Below, piece after piece: positions 8,560 to 16,251 of a stretch of DNA of 64,000 nucleotides. Numbering within the stretch: position 1 is the first letter of the stretch; every line of letters starts with the position of its first letter. Under the pieces are notes generated by a model, which ran no database searches, had not been told where the DNA came from, and saw only the letters and a list, made by a program, of their open reading frames with translations. The stretch comes from Christensenella sp034926635 (GTDB taxonomy: Bacteria; Bacillota; Clostridia; Christensenellales; Christensenellaceae), in assembly GCA_034926635.1 (NCBI GenBank), contig JAYFQX010000010.1, positions 124,001 to 188,000 on the forward strand. The letters are read 5' to 3'. The position numbers were made by a program, and so were the translations under genes.

Positions 8560-8671
8560 AGATCGTTGCTTCGCAAATTATGAGCAGAATCCTGCCTGCA
8601 ACGAGGTTTTTTCTGTAATCTTTATTTTTGGGGGTTTGGTATACCGCATCATCGTCATCATGCTTTTTTTG

Positions 8672-8689
8672 TGGTAAGATAGAGCTATG
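8672..8689 (+). promoter_or_regulatory. Extended -10 promoter abutting the uvrC start
   Basis: TGGTAAGAT (TG, one base, TAAGAT at 8675-8680) is followed six bases later by the uvrC ATG at 8687. No Shine-Dalgarno sequence is present and the -35 region is poor. Transcription should begin at about the A of the ATG, giving a leaderless mRNA as for the gene at 2426. Confidence 0.45.
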
Positions 8690-10516
8690 GAATGGAACGA
8701 AAAAATACAGAAGAAAATTAAAAACCTGCCTGGGCAACCGGGAGTGTATATCATGCGCGACAAAGATGCAAATGTTATTTACGTAGGCAAGGCGCGTGTG
8801 CTGAAAAACCGGGTCAGCCAGTATTTTCGCAAGGAAGCGCAAAAATATGCGAAAGTAGCGGCGATGGTTTCGCATATCGATGATTTTGAGTATATCATTA
8901 CAGATACGGAGCTGGAAGCGCTGATTTTGGAGTGCAACCTGATCAAAAAATTTCGCCCGTATTACAACATTCTTTTGAAAGACGATAAACATTTCCCTTA
9001 TGTGCGCGTAGATTTACATGAAGATTTTCCGCGTGTAACGGTTGTGAGAAGCGTGAAAGACGACGGTGCAAAATATTATGGACCGTTTATCGCGGCGCAC
9101 GTAATCCGCGACGTGCTGGATCAGGTATACCGCCTATATCCTCTGCGCAGTTGTAATAATGATATTCCGCGGATGATCGCGCGGGGAGAACGTCCTTGCC
9201 TAAATTATGAAATGGGTAGGTGCATCGGTCCGTGCACGGGAAAAGTGACCAAAGAAGAATATGACGAGCTGGTAAAGGAAGTCATTAGCGTGGTATCAGG
9301 AAGTAACACTGTACTGCGGCGTGAATTAGTAAAAAAAATGGAGCAAGCTTCCCAGCAGCTTAATTTTGAACAGGCGGCGCTGTTGCGCGATAGGGTTGCA
9401 TTGATTGACAGGATACGGGAAAAACAACGCGCAGGGTTTCCGAATCTTGACGATAAAGATGTATTTGCGGTGGAGCATGGTCTGAATACGGCGATCGTGC
9501 AGGCCTTTTTGTTTCGTGACGGAAAATTGAATTATGCGCAGAAGTATTATTTTGATTATGATGGGGAGCCGCTTTCAGAAGTTATGAGCCAATTTTTGCA
9601 GCAATACTATGCGGAGAAAAGCGGAATTCCTAAACATATTTATACGCTTCCGCGTCCGGAAGACGCTGATCTGTTGATGAAGTGGTTATCGGAGAAACGT
9701 GGCGCAAAGGTCGAGATTAAGGAAGCCGTACGCGGCGACAACCGTAAGCTGGCGGAGCTTGCACGGAAAAACGCAGGCGATGCAGTTAAGATTAAAGAAG
9801 GAATGAAAAAACAACGTGAGGCTGCAGCGGGCAATCTTGCAAAAGCAATTGGTCTTGCGGAAACGCCGGAGAGAATTGAATGCTATGATATTTCTAATAC
9901 GCAGGGCACTAACAATGTTTCTTCTATGGTCGTATTCACGGATGGAAAGCCGGACAGAAAAAAATACAGGCATTTTAACATAAAAGGATTTGAAGGCGCA
10001 AATGATTTTGCATCCATGAATGAAACGCTGGAGCGGCGTTTGATGCGGGGACTAAAGGGAGACGAAAGTTTTCTGCCGATGCCGGATTTAATTATCATTG
10101 ACGGAGGCAAGGGCCAGCTTTCTGCGGCTCGCGACGCGCTTTTTGCACTGGGGTGTGATGATATTCCAATTGTCAGCCTTGCAAAAAAACAGGAAGAGAT
10201 ATTTATTCCGGGAAAAGAAGAAAGCGTGATGCTAAGACCCGGAAGCCCGGAATTTCGGCTTGTGACGGGGATCCGTGACGAAGCACATCGTTTTGCCATT
10301 ACGTTCCACCGCAAAAAACGCGAAAAGCGGATTCATACGGGCGAGCTTGATTTCATTGAAGGAATTGGAGATGCACGAAAGAGGACATTGCTGCAATATT
10401 TTGGCAGTGTTAAAAAAATAAGGGAAGCGTCGCTGGAAGAGATTAAGACGGTAAAAGGAATTCCGCAAAAAACAGCTGAATTGATTTACCGATATTTTCA
10501 CCCGCTGGACGAGTAG
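8687..10516 (+). CDS. uvrC: Excinuclease ABC subunit C
   Basis: Nucleotide-excision-repair endonuclease that makes both incisions around a lesion held by UvrB. The 609 residues match the family length. The N-terminal GIY-YIG nuclease begins with GVYIMRD and VIYVGKA. A UVR motif for UvrB contact follows (QLNFEQAALLRDRVALI, about 225-240). The RNase H-like domain carries ECYDISNTQG and IIIDGGKGQLSAA, and the C-terminus has a tandem helix-hairpin-helix (IEGIGDARKRTLL, VKGIPQKTAELI). It stands alone and converges on the crh-like gene. No uvrA or uvrB is in the window. Confidence 0.97.
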   Translation: MEWNEKIQKKIKNLPGQPGVYIMRDKDANVIYVGKARVLKNRVSQYFRKEAQKYAKVAAMVSHIDDFEYIITDTELEALILECNLIKKFRPYYNILLKDDKHFPYVRVDLHEDFPRVTVVRSVKDDGAKYYGPFIAAHVIRDVLDQVYRLYPLRSCNNDIPRMIARGERPCLNYEMGRCIGPCTGKVTKEEYDELVKEVISVVSGSNTVLRRELVKKMEQASQQLNFEQAALLRDRVALIDRIREKQRAGFPNLDDKDVFAVEHGLNTAIVQAFLFRDGKLNYAQKYYFDYDGEPLSEVMSQFLQQYYAEKSGIPKHIYTLPRPEDADLLMKWLSEKRGAKVEIKEAVRGDNRKLAELARKNAGDAVKIKEGMKKQREAAAGNLAKAIGLAETPERIECYDISNTQGTNNVSSMVVFTDGKPDRKKYRHFNIKGFEGANDFASMNETLERRLMRGLKGDESFLPMPDLIIIDGGKGQLSAARDALFALGCDDIPIVSLAKKQEEIFIPGKEESVMLRPGSPEFRLVTGIRDEAHRFAITFHRKKREKRIHTGELDFIEGIGDARKRTLLQYFGSVKKIREASLEEIKTVKGIPQKTAELIYRYFHPLDE

Positions 10517-10529
10517 AAAAAACCAACAA

Positions 10530-10563
10530 AAAATGCAACGCAAAATATTATGCGCTGCATTTT
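10530..10563. terminator. Bidirectional terminator between uvrC and the crh-like gene
   Basis: AAAATGCAACGC pairs with GCGCTGCATTTT around a ten-base loop. A-rich and T-rich flanks serve both convergent genes. Confidence 0.6.
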
Positions 10564-10602
10564 CAATGATTAAATCAGAAGGGAAACAGCCTTGCCATCT
10601 AA

Positions 10603-10866
10603 TTATTCGCCAAAGTTATGATCTACTAATTCAATCAACGCGGCGACAGCCTCTTTTTCGTCGCTGCCATTAGCGAAAACATAAATGGATTCACCCTGCT
10701 TTACGCCGAGCGACAACAGCCCCATGATGCTTTTTGCATTGATTTTTTTGTTGGAAAATTCGATCAAAATCTGCGAATCGAATTGGTTGGCAACCTGCAC
10801 AAAGCTTGCCGCGGCTTTTGCCTTCAGTCCGTCCGTACTTGTGATAGTCAGTTCCTTATAAATCAT
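10603..10866 (-). CDS. crh: HPr-like regulatory protein lacking the catalytic histidine (Crh-like)
   Basis: An 87-residue HPr-fold protein. The PTS active-site motif GLHARPA is replaced by GLKAKAA, so the phospho-accepting His15 is Lys and sugar phosphotransfer should be impossible. The regulatory Ser46 region is intact (INAKSIMGLLSLGV), so HPr kinase could phosphorylate it and it could act with CcpA in carbon catabolite control. This is the pattern of Bacillus Crh, which has Gln at position 15. It is the last gene of the rapZ-whiA unit, as crh is in Bacillus, and hprK lies upstream in the same run. GGAGG lies just before the ATG. An authentic HPr or ptsI is not in view. Confidence 0.85.
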   Translation of the reverse strand: MIYKELTITSTDGLKAKAAASFVQVANQFDSQILIEFSNKKINAKSIMGLLSLGVKQGESIYVFANGSDEKEAVAALIELVDHNFGE

Positions 10867-10929
10867 CTTAAGGCCTCCTTGTTATTATTAACGACAGGAT
10901 ACGCCATCCCCTGCCGTAGACCGGATAAA

Positions 10930-11844
10930 TTATGATTCCATGATATCTTCCGCGAGTGCATTGAGCTTACGAAGACGGTGGTTCATGCCGGATTTCGTTG
11001 TGCCGCATAACTCGCATAGTTCTTGTAAGGTAGCTTCCGGGTTATTGAGCCGCACTTCCGCCGCTTCCCGCAGCGTATCGCTCAGATGGTTCAGCCCAAT
11101 ATGTTTATCAATTAAATGAATATTAGCGATTTGCGTCATTGCCGCAGTTACCGTTTTGTTGATATTGGCGGTCTCGCAATTCACTGCGCGGTTAACATTA
11201 TTCCGCATTTCTTTCATGATTCTGACATTTTCAAAATTCAATATGGAAGAATAAGCGCCTGCAAGTGCTAAAAATGCAGCAATGCTATCTCCTTCGTTTA
11301 AGTATACCACGAAATTTTGCTTTCGGGGAATAGTTTTTGCGCGAATTCCATTATTTCCCAATAAAAAAATTAAAATCTCTGCAAAAGCCTCGGAGTTTAC
11401 GACAAATTCCAGATGATAATTTTTCTTGGGATTGGAGACCGTTCCGCCCCCTAGGAACGCTCCACGCAGGATCGAAACACCGCAACATTCCCGTTCCACC
11501 ATATAGGATGGGGGAACTGCTTCTGTAAGCAGGTTTCCTTCCAGTCCCAAAGCGGACAGCAGAAGCATAGCGTCGCCCACCGCAATGGTATAGGTATGCT
11601 TTTTTTTGAGAAGGTTATCGCGCACCTGAATGTCAGCATCTATCTTCAAAATTTTTGTGACAGTACTGTAAATCCGTTTGGCAACCGCCATATTTTCTGT
11701 ATTATAGTGCATGTGAACCCCGCTGGAGTTGATGCTTAAATTGGCGCATACCAAGGTACAAGCGCATAGTTCCGCCATAATACAGCAATCTTCCTTCAGC
11801 GGTATAGTGCAGATTTCATCCTTGGCAGCCATGGAAAACGACAT
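10930..11844 (-). CDS. whiA: WhiA DNA-binding protein
   Basis: A 304-residue protein of the WhiA family: an N-terminal LAGLIDADG homing-endonuclease-like fold without nuclease activity, joined to a C-terminal helix-turn-helix. The C-terminal block (LSDTLREAAEVRL, then EATLQELCEL and KSGMNHRLRKLNALAE) is diagnostic. In Firmicutes it influences cell division and chromosome segregation. The start at 11844 gives the family N-terminus MSFSMAAKDEI and has AGGGAG upstream. A longer in-frame extension overlaps rapZ and is unlikely. It begins 19 bases after the rapZ stop. The gluconeogenesis factor YvcK, usually encoded between rapZ and whiA, is absent. Confidence 0.95.
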   Translation of the reverse strand: MSFSMAAKDEICTIPLKEDCCIMAELCACTLVCANLSINSSGVHMHYNTENMAVAKRIYSTVTKILKIDADIQVRDNLLKKKHTYTIAVGDAMLLLSALGLEGNLLTEAVPPSYMVERECCGVSILRGAFLGGGTVSNPKKNYHLEFVVNSEAFAEILIFLLGNNGIRAKTIPRKQNFVVYLNEGDSIAAFLALAGAYSSILNFENVRIMKEMRNNVNRAVNCETANINKTVTAAMTQIANIHLIDKHIGLNHLSDTLREAAEVRLNNPEATLQELCELCGTTKSGMNHRLRKLNALAEDIMES

Positions 11845-11863
11845 CGCTTTTCTCCCTTTAGTA

Positions 11864-12730
11864 TTAGCGGTATTTTTCCAGATTAATATCCCGATGTTCC
11901 AGCGTGACGCGCATATCTTTTTCCAAAAGCAGGCGGTACAGTTCCTCGGCAACCGCAACGCTGCGGTGCATTCCTCCGGTACAGCCGATGCCGATAACAA
12001 GCTGGTTTTTGTCTTCGCTGACAAAACATGGCGCAAGGGTTTCTACCATTTTTACAAGTTCGTCCAAAAAAAACTGTGTTTGCCGGAAGGAAAGAACAAA
12101 ATTTTTGACGTCTGATTCCTGACCGGTATGATCGCGCATTCCTTCTTCATAGAACGGATTGGGAATAAAACGCATATCAAATACCATATCTGCATCAAGG
12201 GGAATCCCACGTTTATAGCCAAAGGAAATGATAGAGACCAAAAGTCCTGCATCGCTTTCCCCTGCGTACATGGTGTCAATCATCTTACGAAGCTTGATTG
12301 CATTATAAGAAGACGTATCAATTACGTGGTTTGCCATGTCTTTGATCTGCTGAAGCTTACGCCGCTCCAGGTGAACACCCGCCAGGATCTCACCGCTCCC
12401 CGAAACAGGATGTTTACGGCGGACCTCTTTAAACCGCTTGACCAGAACGGCGTCTGAGGCATCTAAAAACAAAATATCCAGATCAAGATCCATGGTTTTT
12501 AATTCGTCGATCGTGGAATAAATAGAATCAAAAAAATCGCCCATACGTGTATCGACCGCAACGGCGACCTTATCGCGCATTTGCGGGCTATCCATACAAA
12601 GACGCGCAAATTGGGGAATAAGTTCCGGCATTAGGTTATCCACACAAAAATAACCGAGATCCTCCAGCCGTTTTAGGGCGGACGACCGTCCGGCTCCGGA
12701 TAATCCTGTTACGATTGTAAATTTCATCAT
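11864..12730 (-). CDS. rapZ: RNase adapter / nucleotide-binding protein RapZ (YvcJ)
   Basis: A 288-residue P-loop protein of the RapZ/YvcJ family. The N-terminus has Walker A GLSGAGRSSA and then DLGYFCVDNLMPELI. The C-terminal domain ends with GCTGGMHRSVAVAEEL, the site that binds a small metabolite or RNA in studied homologues. In Escherichia coli it guides RNase E to GlmZ. In Bacillus it hydrolyses nucleotides and affects competence; its target here is unknown. A second ATG one codon later is an equally good start. It sits between the PHP gene (4 bases upstream) and whiA. Confidence 0.95.
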   Translation of the reverse strand: MMKFTIVTGLSGAGRSSALKRLEDLGYFCVDNLMPELIPQFARLCMDSPQMRDKVAVAVDTRMGDFFDSIYSTIDELKTMDLDLDILFLDASDAVLVKRFKEVRRKHPVSGSGEILAGVHLERRKLQQIKDMANHVIDTSSYNAIKLRKMIDTMYAGESDAGLLVSIISFGYKRGIPLDADMVFDMRFIPNPFYEEGMRDHTGQESDVKNFVLSFRQTQFFLDELVKMVETLAPCFVSEDKNQLVIGIGCTGGMHRSVAVAEELYRLLLEKDMRVTLEHRDINLEKYR

Positions 12731-12734
12731 ATGG

Positions 12735-13451
12735 TTACTCTTCTTTCTTTGCGTTTAAGACCTGAGATGCCGAAATCCCTGCCTCGTCAATTTTCTCAAG
12801 AGCCATGGCGAAATCTCCGATACGGGCGATAGAGTGCGCATCGCTTCCGACAGAAAACATAACGCCTGTTTTGGCACATTCTTTTAATTCCTGCGGCGTA
12901 AATTCCGGATGCTTTGCGTTTACTTCAATACAAGTCCCTTTTTGTGCTGCATAGCGGGCGACCTCCACAATATCAACAGGAAGTCCGTAACCGATATGCG
13001 TGATAATATCGATCGGATAACGATCCAGTGCATTTTTGTAAGCTTGCGTATTTTTTGCAACTGCTTTTGCGCTCTTGCTCTTGGGCAACAAAAAGTGCAT
13101 TGCATTGGAAAAACCTTTAAACCGGGCAAATTTATGGAACCCCATTAAGCGGATATCAAAAGCGTCTTTCAGTTCGAGAGGTAAATCTACATCCCCCTCC
13201 AGCGACAGCAGATTCAGTTCCACTCCTGCAAGGACTTCGATTTGTTCCGCATATCGATCCCGTATCTGCCTGATGTCTTTGAGGTAGGCATCCACATCTT
13301 TTATGTTATAGCATCGGTGCCCCATACCGTGGTCGCTGATTACAATTTTTGTAAAACCGCGCTCAATTGCCGCCACAACGTTTTCTTCCACAGTTCCTTT
13401 CCCGTGGCTGTGCACCGTATGCGTATGCGTATCCCAGATTATTTCTATCAT
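12735..13451 (-). CDS. PHP-domain metal-dependent phosphoesterase
   Basis: A 238-residue single PHP domain. The metal ligands of the family are visible: WDTHTHTVHSHGKGT near the start, ISDHGMGH (about residue 40), the Glu in LAGVELN, DIITHIGYG in the middle, and SVGSDAHS near the end. These proteins are trinuclear-metal phosphatases related to YcdX and to the PHP domain of PolX. The substrate is unknown. It is two bases from murB and four from rapZ, within one transcript. Confidence 0.88.
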   Translation of the reverse strand: MIEIIWDTHTHTVHSHGKGTVEENVVAAIERGFTKIVISDHGMGHRCYNIKDVDAYLKDIRQIRDRYAEQIEVLAGVELNLLSLEGDVDLPLELKDAFDIRLMGFHKFARFKGFSNAMHFLLPKSKSAKAVAKNTQAYKNALDRYPIDIITHIGYGLPVDIVEVARYAAQKGTCIEVNAKHPEFTPQELKECAKTGVMFSVGSDAHSIARIGDFAMALEKIDEAGISASQVLNAKKEE

Positions 13452-13453
13452 AT

Positions 13454-14371
13454 TTAAAATTCACCCAGCATTTTTACTTCGGGCTCCAGTAGGATGCCCG
13501 TATGATCTAATACTTTTTTTCGGACAATATCAATCAGTTCATAGATGTCGCGCGACGTTGCACTACCTAAATTAATAATAAACCCGGCATGTTTTTCTGA
13601 AACCTGCGCGCCGCCGATTGTAAAACCCTTCAGACCGGTTTGCTCGATTAACGTACCGGCATAAGCGCCCTTTGGACGTTTAAACGTGCTGCCGGCACTT
13701 GGGTAAGTAAGCGGCTGTTTTTCTCGCCTGCGCGAATTAAAATCATTCATGCGCGCAAGGCATGCTTTGCGCTCCTGTGCGCATAACCGAAACGATGCGC
13801 CGAGAATCAAAAACCCTTTTTTTTGCGCGACGCTGCTGCGATACCCAAATTTCATTTCAGAATTGGACATAGTTTTTTTTTCGAGATCTGGCGTTAAAAT
13901 GTCTACGGAAGAAACAAAATCTTTTAGTTCGCCTCCATAGGCTCCGGCGTTCATCATGACACCGCCGCCCAGACATCCCGGAATTCCTCCGGCAAATTCC
14001 AGACCGCCAAAACCCGCGCAGACCGCTTCCATACAAACTGTGCGCAAAGGGGCGCCTGCCTGTGCTGTCAAAACACCGTCCTGCGAAACATGGATTCGAT
14101 CAAAACCATCCGCAATTTTTATCACTGCACCCCGGATTCCGTTGTCTGAGACAAGTAAGTTTGATCCTCTGCCGACAAAGAAATGTGGCATATTATATTC
14201 ATACAAAAGACGCAAAGCTGCAATAATCTGCTGCTCTGTGCGGGGAAGCAAAAGAAGATCGGCGTTTCCACCGGTTTTAAATGTGGTATGACCCGACATT
14301 GGCTCGTTTTGCCGTACATTCTCGCTGCCTAATTCGGATATCAGGTTTGTAATTAGCTTTTCTATGTTCAT
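13454..14371 (-). CDS. murB: UDP-N-acetylenolpyruvoylglucosamine reductase
   Basis: FAD- and NADPH-dependent enzyme that makes UDP-N-acetylmuramate, the second committed step of peptidoglycan precursor synthesis. It has 305 residues. FAD-binding motifs FVGRGSNLLVSDNGIRG and GIPGCLGGGVMMNAGAYGGE are visible, with the active-site segment YPSAGSTFKRP (type II MurB) and a C-terminal HAGFIINLG. The ATG at 14371 overlaps the hprK stop (ATGA) and gives the expected N-terminus. An in-frame start 39 bases upstream would lie inside hprK. Confidence 0.96.
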   Translation of the reverse strand: MNIEKLITNLISELGSENVRQNEPMSGHTTFKTGGNADLLLLPRTEQQIIAALRLLYEYNMPHFFVGRGSNLLVSDNGIRGAVIKIADGFDRIHVSQDGVLTAQAGAPLRTVCMEAVCAGFGGLEFAGGIPGCLGGGVMMNAGAYGGELKDFVSSVDILTPDLEKKTMSNSEMKFGYRSSVAQKKGFLILGASFRLCAQERKACLARMNDFNSRRREKQPLTYPSAGSTFKRPKGAYAGTLIEQTGLKGFTIGGAQVSEKHAGFIINLGSATSRDIYELIDIVRKKVLDHTGILLEPEVKMLGEF

Positions 14372-15288
14372 GCCTGACCGATCACATCCATAATATTTTG
14401 TGCAAGCCATTCTCCGCCGCCTTGCCCAATACTCTTGAGACGGAAATTCATTGCCGCAACTTCCATGACAATTGCAAGATTTCGACCCGGACGCACCGGC
14501 AGCGTGATCTGTGGTACTTTGATGCCGAGCAGGGTGATGTGGTTGTCAGACGTTCCAAGGCGGTCGATATCCCGCACGTCGCCCGGCTCTAAGTGAATTG
14601 CCAGTTCGATTGATTTTTCGCGCCGGATGGAGCCCATTCCGTACAGCACCGATACATCGATAATTCCAAGACCGCGAATTTCCATCATATGACGGATGAT
14701 ATCAGGGGATTGACCCACCAGCGTATCATCTGAAAGCTTATGGATCTCTACGACATCGTCTGCGACAAAACGGTGTCCGCGTTTTACAAGCTCAAGGGCG
14801 GTCTCGCTTTTACCAACGCCGCTGTCACCGGTAATGAATAAGCCAACGCCATAAACATCCATTAGACCGCCATGCCGCGAAATGACAGACGCCAAAAGTT
14901 CGTCTAAGTAAATCGCGGTTTTGTGGCTCAGTTTGGTGGTGGTGAGACCGGACATTAAAACCGGGACATCGTATTTACGCGCACATTCCAGAAATTCTTC
15001 AGGAGGCGTAAGGTTTCTGCCAATTAAAACACAGGGGATCGGATGCGAAAAAAAACGATCCAGCCGTTCCATACGTGTTTTGGGATCCAGCGTTTGCAGG
15101 TAAGTCATTTCCACCATACCAAAAAGCTGGATACGGTTTACAGCAAAATATTCGAAAAAACCGCTCATTTGAAGACCGGGACGGTTTAAATCGCTGGAGT
15201 CAATTTCAGCAGTATCCCGGGTTCCCATATAAATGATGTTCAAGTTAATCGCTTTTGCGAGGTCTTCGATCTTAATAATTCGTTTCAT
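14368..15288 (-). CDS. hprK: HPr kinase/phosphorylase
   Basis: A 306-residue bifunctional enzyme that phosphorylates HPr and Crh on Ser46 with ATP or pyrophosphate and reverses the reaction with phosphate. Walker A GDSGVGKSE is near residue 155. The family signature follows (EIRGLGIIDVSVLYG), then KIPQITLPVRPGRNLA-like C-terminal residues. It is the central switch of carbon catabolite repression. The Ser46-containing, His15-lacking partner lies at the end of the same gene run (10603-10866). Starts and stops overlap on both sides (HAD gene, murB). Confidence 0.96.
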   Translation of the reverse strand: MKRIIKIEDLAKAINLNIIYMGTRDTAEIDSSDLNRPGLQMSGFFEYFAVNRIQLFGMVEMTYLQTLDPKTRMERLDRFFSHPIPCVLIGRNLTPPEEFLECARKYDVPVLMSGLTTTKLSHKTAIYLDELLASVISRHGGLMDVYGVGLFITGDSGVGKSETALELVKRGHRFVADDVVEIHKLSDDTLVGQSPDIIRHMMEIRGLGIIDVSVLYGMGSIRREKSIELAIHLEPGDVRDIDRLGTSDNHITLLGIKVPQITLPVRPGRNLAIVMEVAAMNFRLKSIGQGGGEWLAQNIMDVIGQA

Positions 15289-16088
15289 GAAGAAGATACC
15301 TCCGGAATATATTTGATAATCGAACGTGCCACGCCGTCGTCTTCACAGGAAGACGTGATATCGTCTGCGCATTTTTTGCAGGAAGGCGCGGCATTTTCCA
15401 TGGCAATACCGAGACCGGCATATTGAAGCATGGATTCGTCGATTTCACTGTCGCCGATCGCCATTAATTCGTGTTGTTCAAGATCCAGCTTTTTGGCAAG
15501 AATTTCGAGCGCGTTACCTTTTGTCGCTTCGGGATTCAGAATTTCCAAATAACAAGCCTGAGATTTTTTTATCAGCAATTCAGGAAAAAGAGGCTCCAAC
15601 TCTTTGCGATATCCCTCTAAGTTTTCATCCTCTGAAATCAATAAAATTTTGGAAGCAAGGATGGGATCTTTTTTCAGTAAATCAGGATCGGCATTGCCAA
15701 TATAGCCGCCTAATTTTTCATAGTAATCGGAATATTTGTTTTTCTTAAGATAGAAAAAGCCTTCGTCGGTGTAAACCTGAAAATGGATACCGCGCAGCGC
15801 TGCCCAACGCATGACCTGTTTTGTTGCAATGGGAGACAAATATTTTGAAAAAATTATTTTCTCATCGGGGTCGACAATTTGTGCACCGCCGCATACGATA
15901 GTGTAGTCTTTGAGTTTCAGGGCTTCTGCCAGAGGCTTCACTCCACCAAAAGCACGACCAGAAGCAAGCACAATATGCACACCCTGACGGCAGGCGTATT
16001 CGATTGCGTCACGGTTTGCAGCCGAAACCTGCTTTTGCGAATTCAGAAGCGTATCATCAAGATCCAGCGCGATTAGTTTATAAGCCAT
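15285..16088 (-). CDS. Cof-type HAD-IIB phosphatase
   Basis: A 267-residue haloacid-dehalogenase-type phosphatase of the Cof subfamily. Motif I is LDLDDTLLNS (nucleophile Asp and acid Asp), motif II the Ser in LASGRAF, motif III a Lys in the cap-flanking region, and motif IV GDSEIDESMLQYAG. The type IIB cap sits between about residues 85 and 190. Relatives dephosphorylate sugar phosphates, flavin precursors or similar small molecules; the substrate here is not predictable. It is the first gene of the minus-strand run that includes hprK and murB, and is divergent from dnaE. Confidence 0.9.
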   Translation of the reverse strand: MAYKLIALDLDDTLLNSQKQVSAANRDAIEYACRQGVHIVLASGRAFGGVKPLAEALKLKDYTIVCGGAQIVDPDEKIIFSKYLSPIATKQVMRWAALRGIHFQVYTDEGFFYLKKNKYSDYYEKLGGYIGNADPDLLKKDPILASKILLISEDENLEGYRKELEPLFPELLIKKSQACYLEILNPEATKGNALEILAKKLDLEQHELMAIGDSEIDESMLQYAGLGIAMENAAPSCKKCADDITSSCEDDGVARSIIKYIPEVSSS

Positions 16089-16219
16089 AAAATGTTAATT
16101 AAGTCCTTTCTTTTCCGCTAAATTGTATCTTGACCTTATTATACCGCACTAAGCCCCTTTTTAAAAGGAAAAGCAACTGCAAAATTCACATAATTTTTGC
16201 ACTATACGGGGTAGTAGCA

Positions 16220-16228
16220 TGTTATACT
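16220..16228 (+). promoter_or_regulatory. dnaE promoter, extended -10
   Basis: TGTTATACT (TG, one base, TATACT) lies about 25 bases before the dnaE ATG, with AGAAGGAG as ribosome-binding site in between. The -35 region is not close to consensus. Confidence 0.45.
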
Positions 16229-16251
16229 ATGCATAGAAGGAGAATAAAATC

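Noticed and set aside
12636..12644. Perfect DnaA box TTATCCACA
   Set aside because: It lies inside rapZ coding sequence, alone, so it is likely chance.
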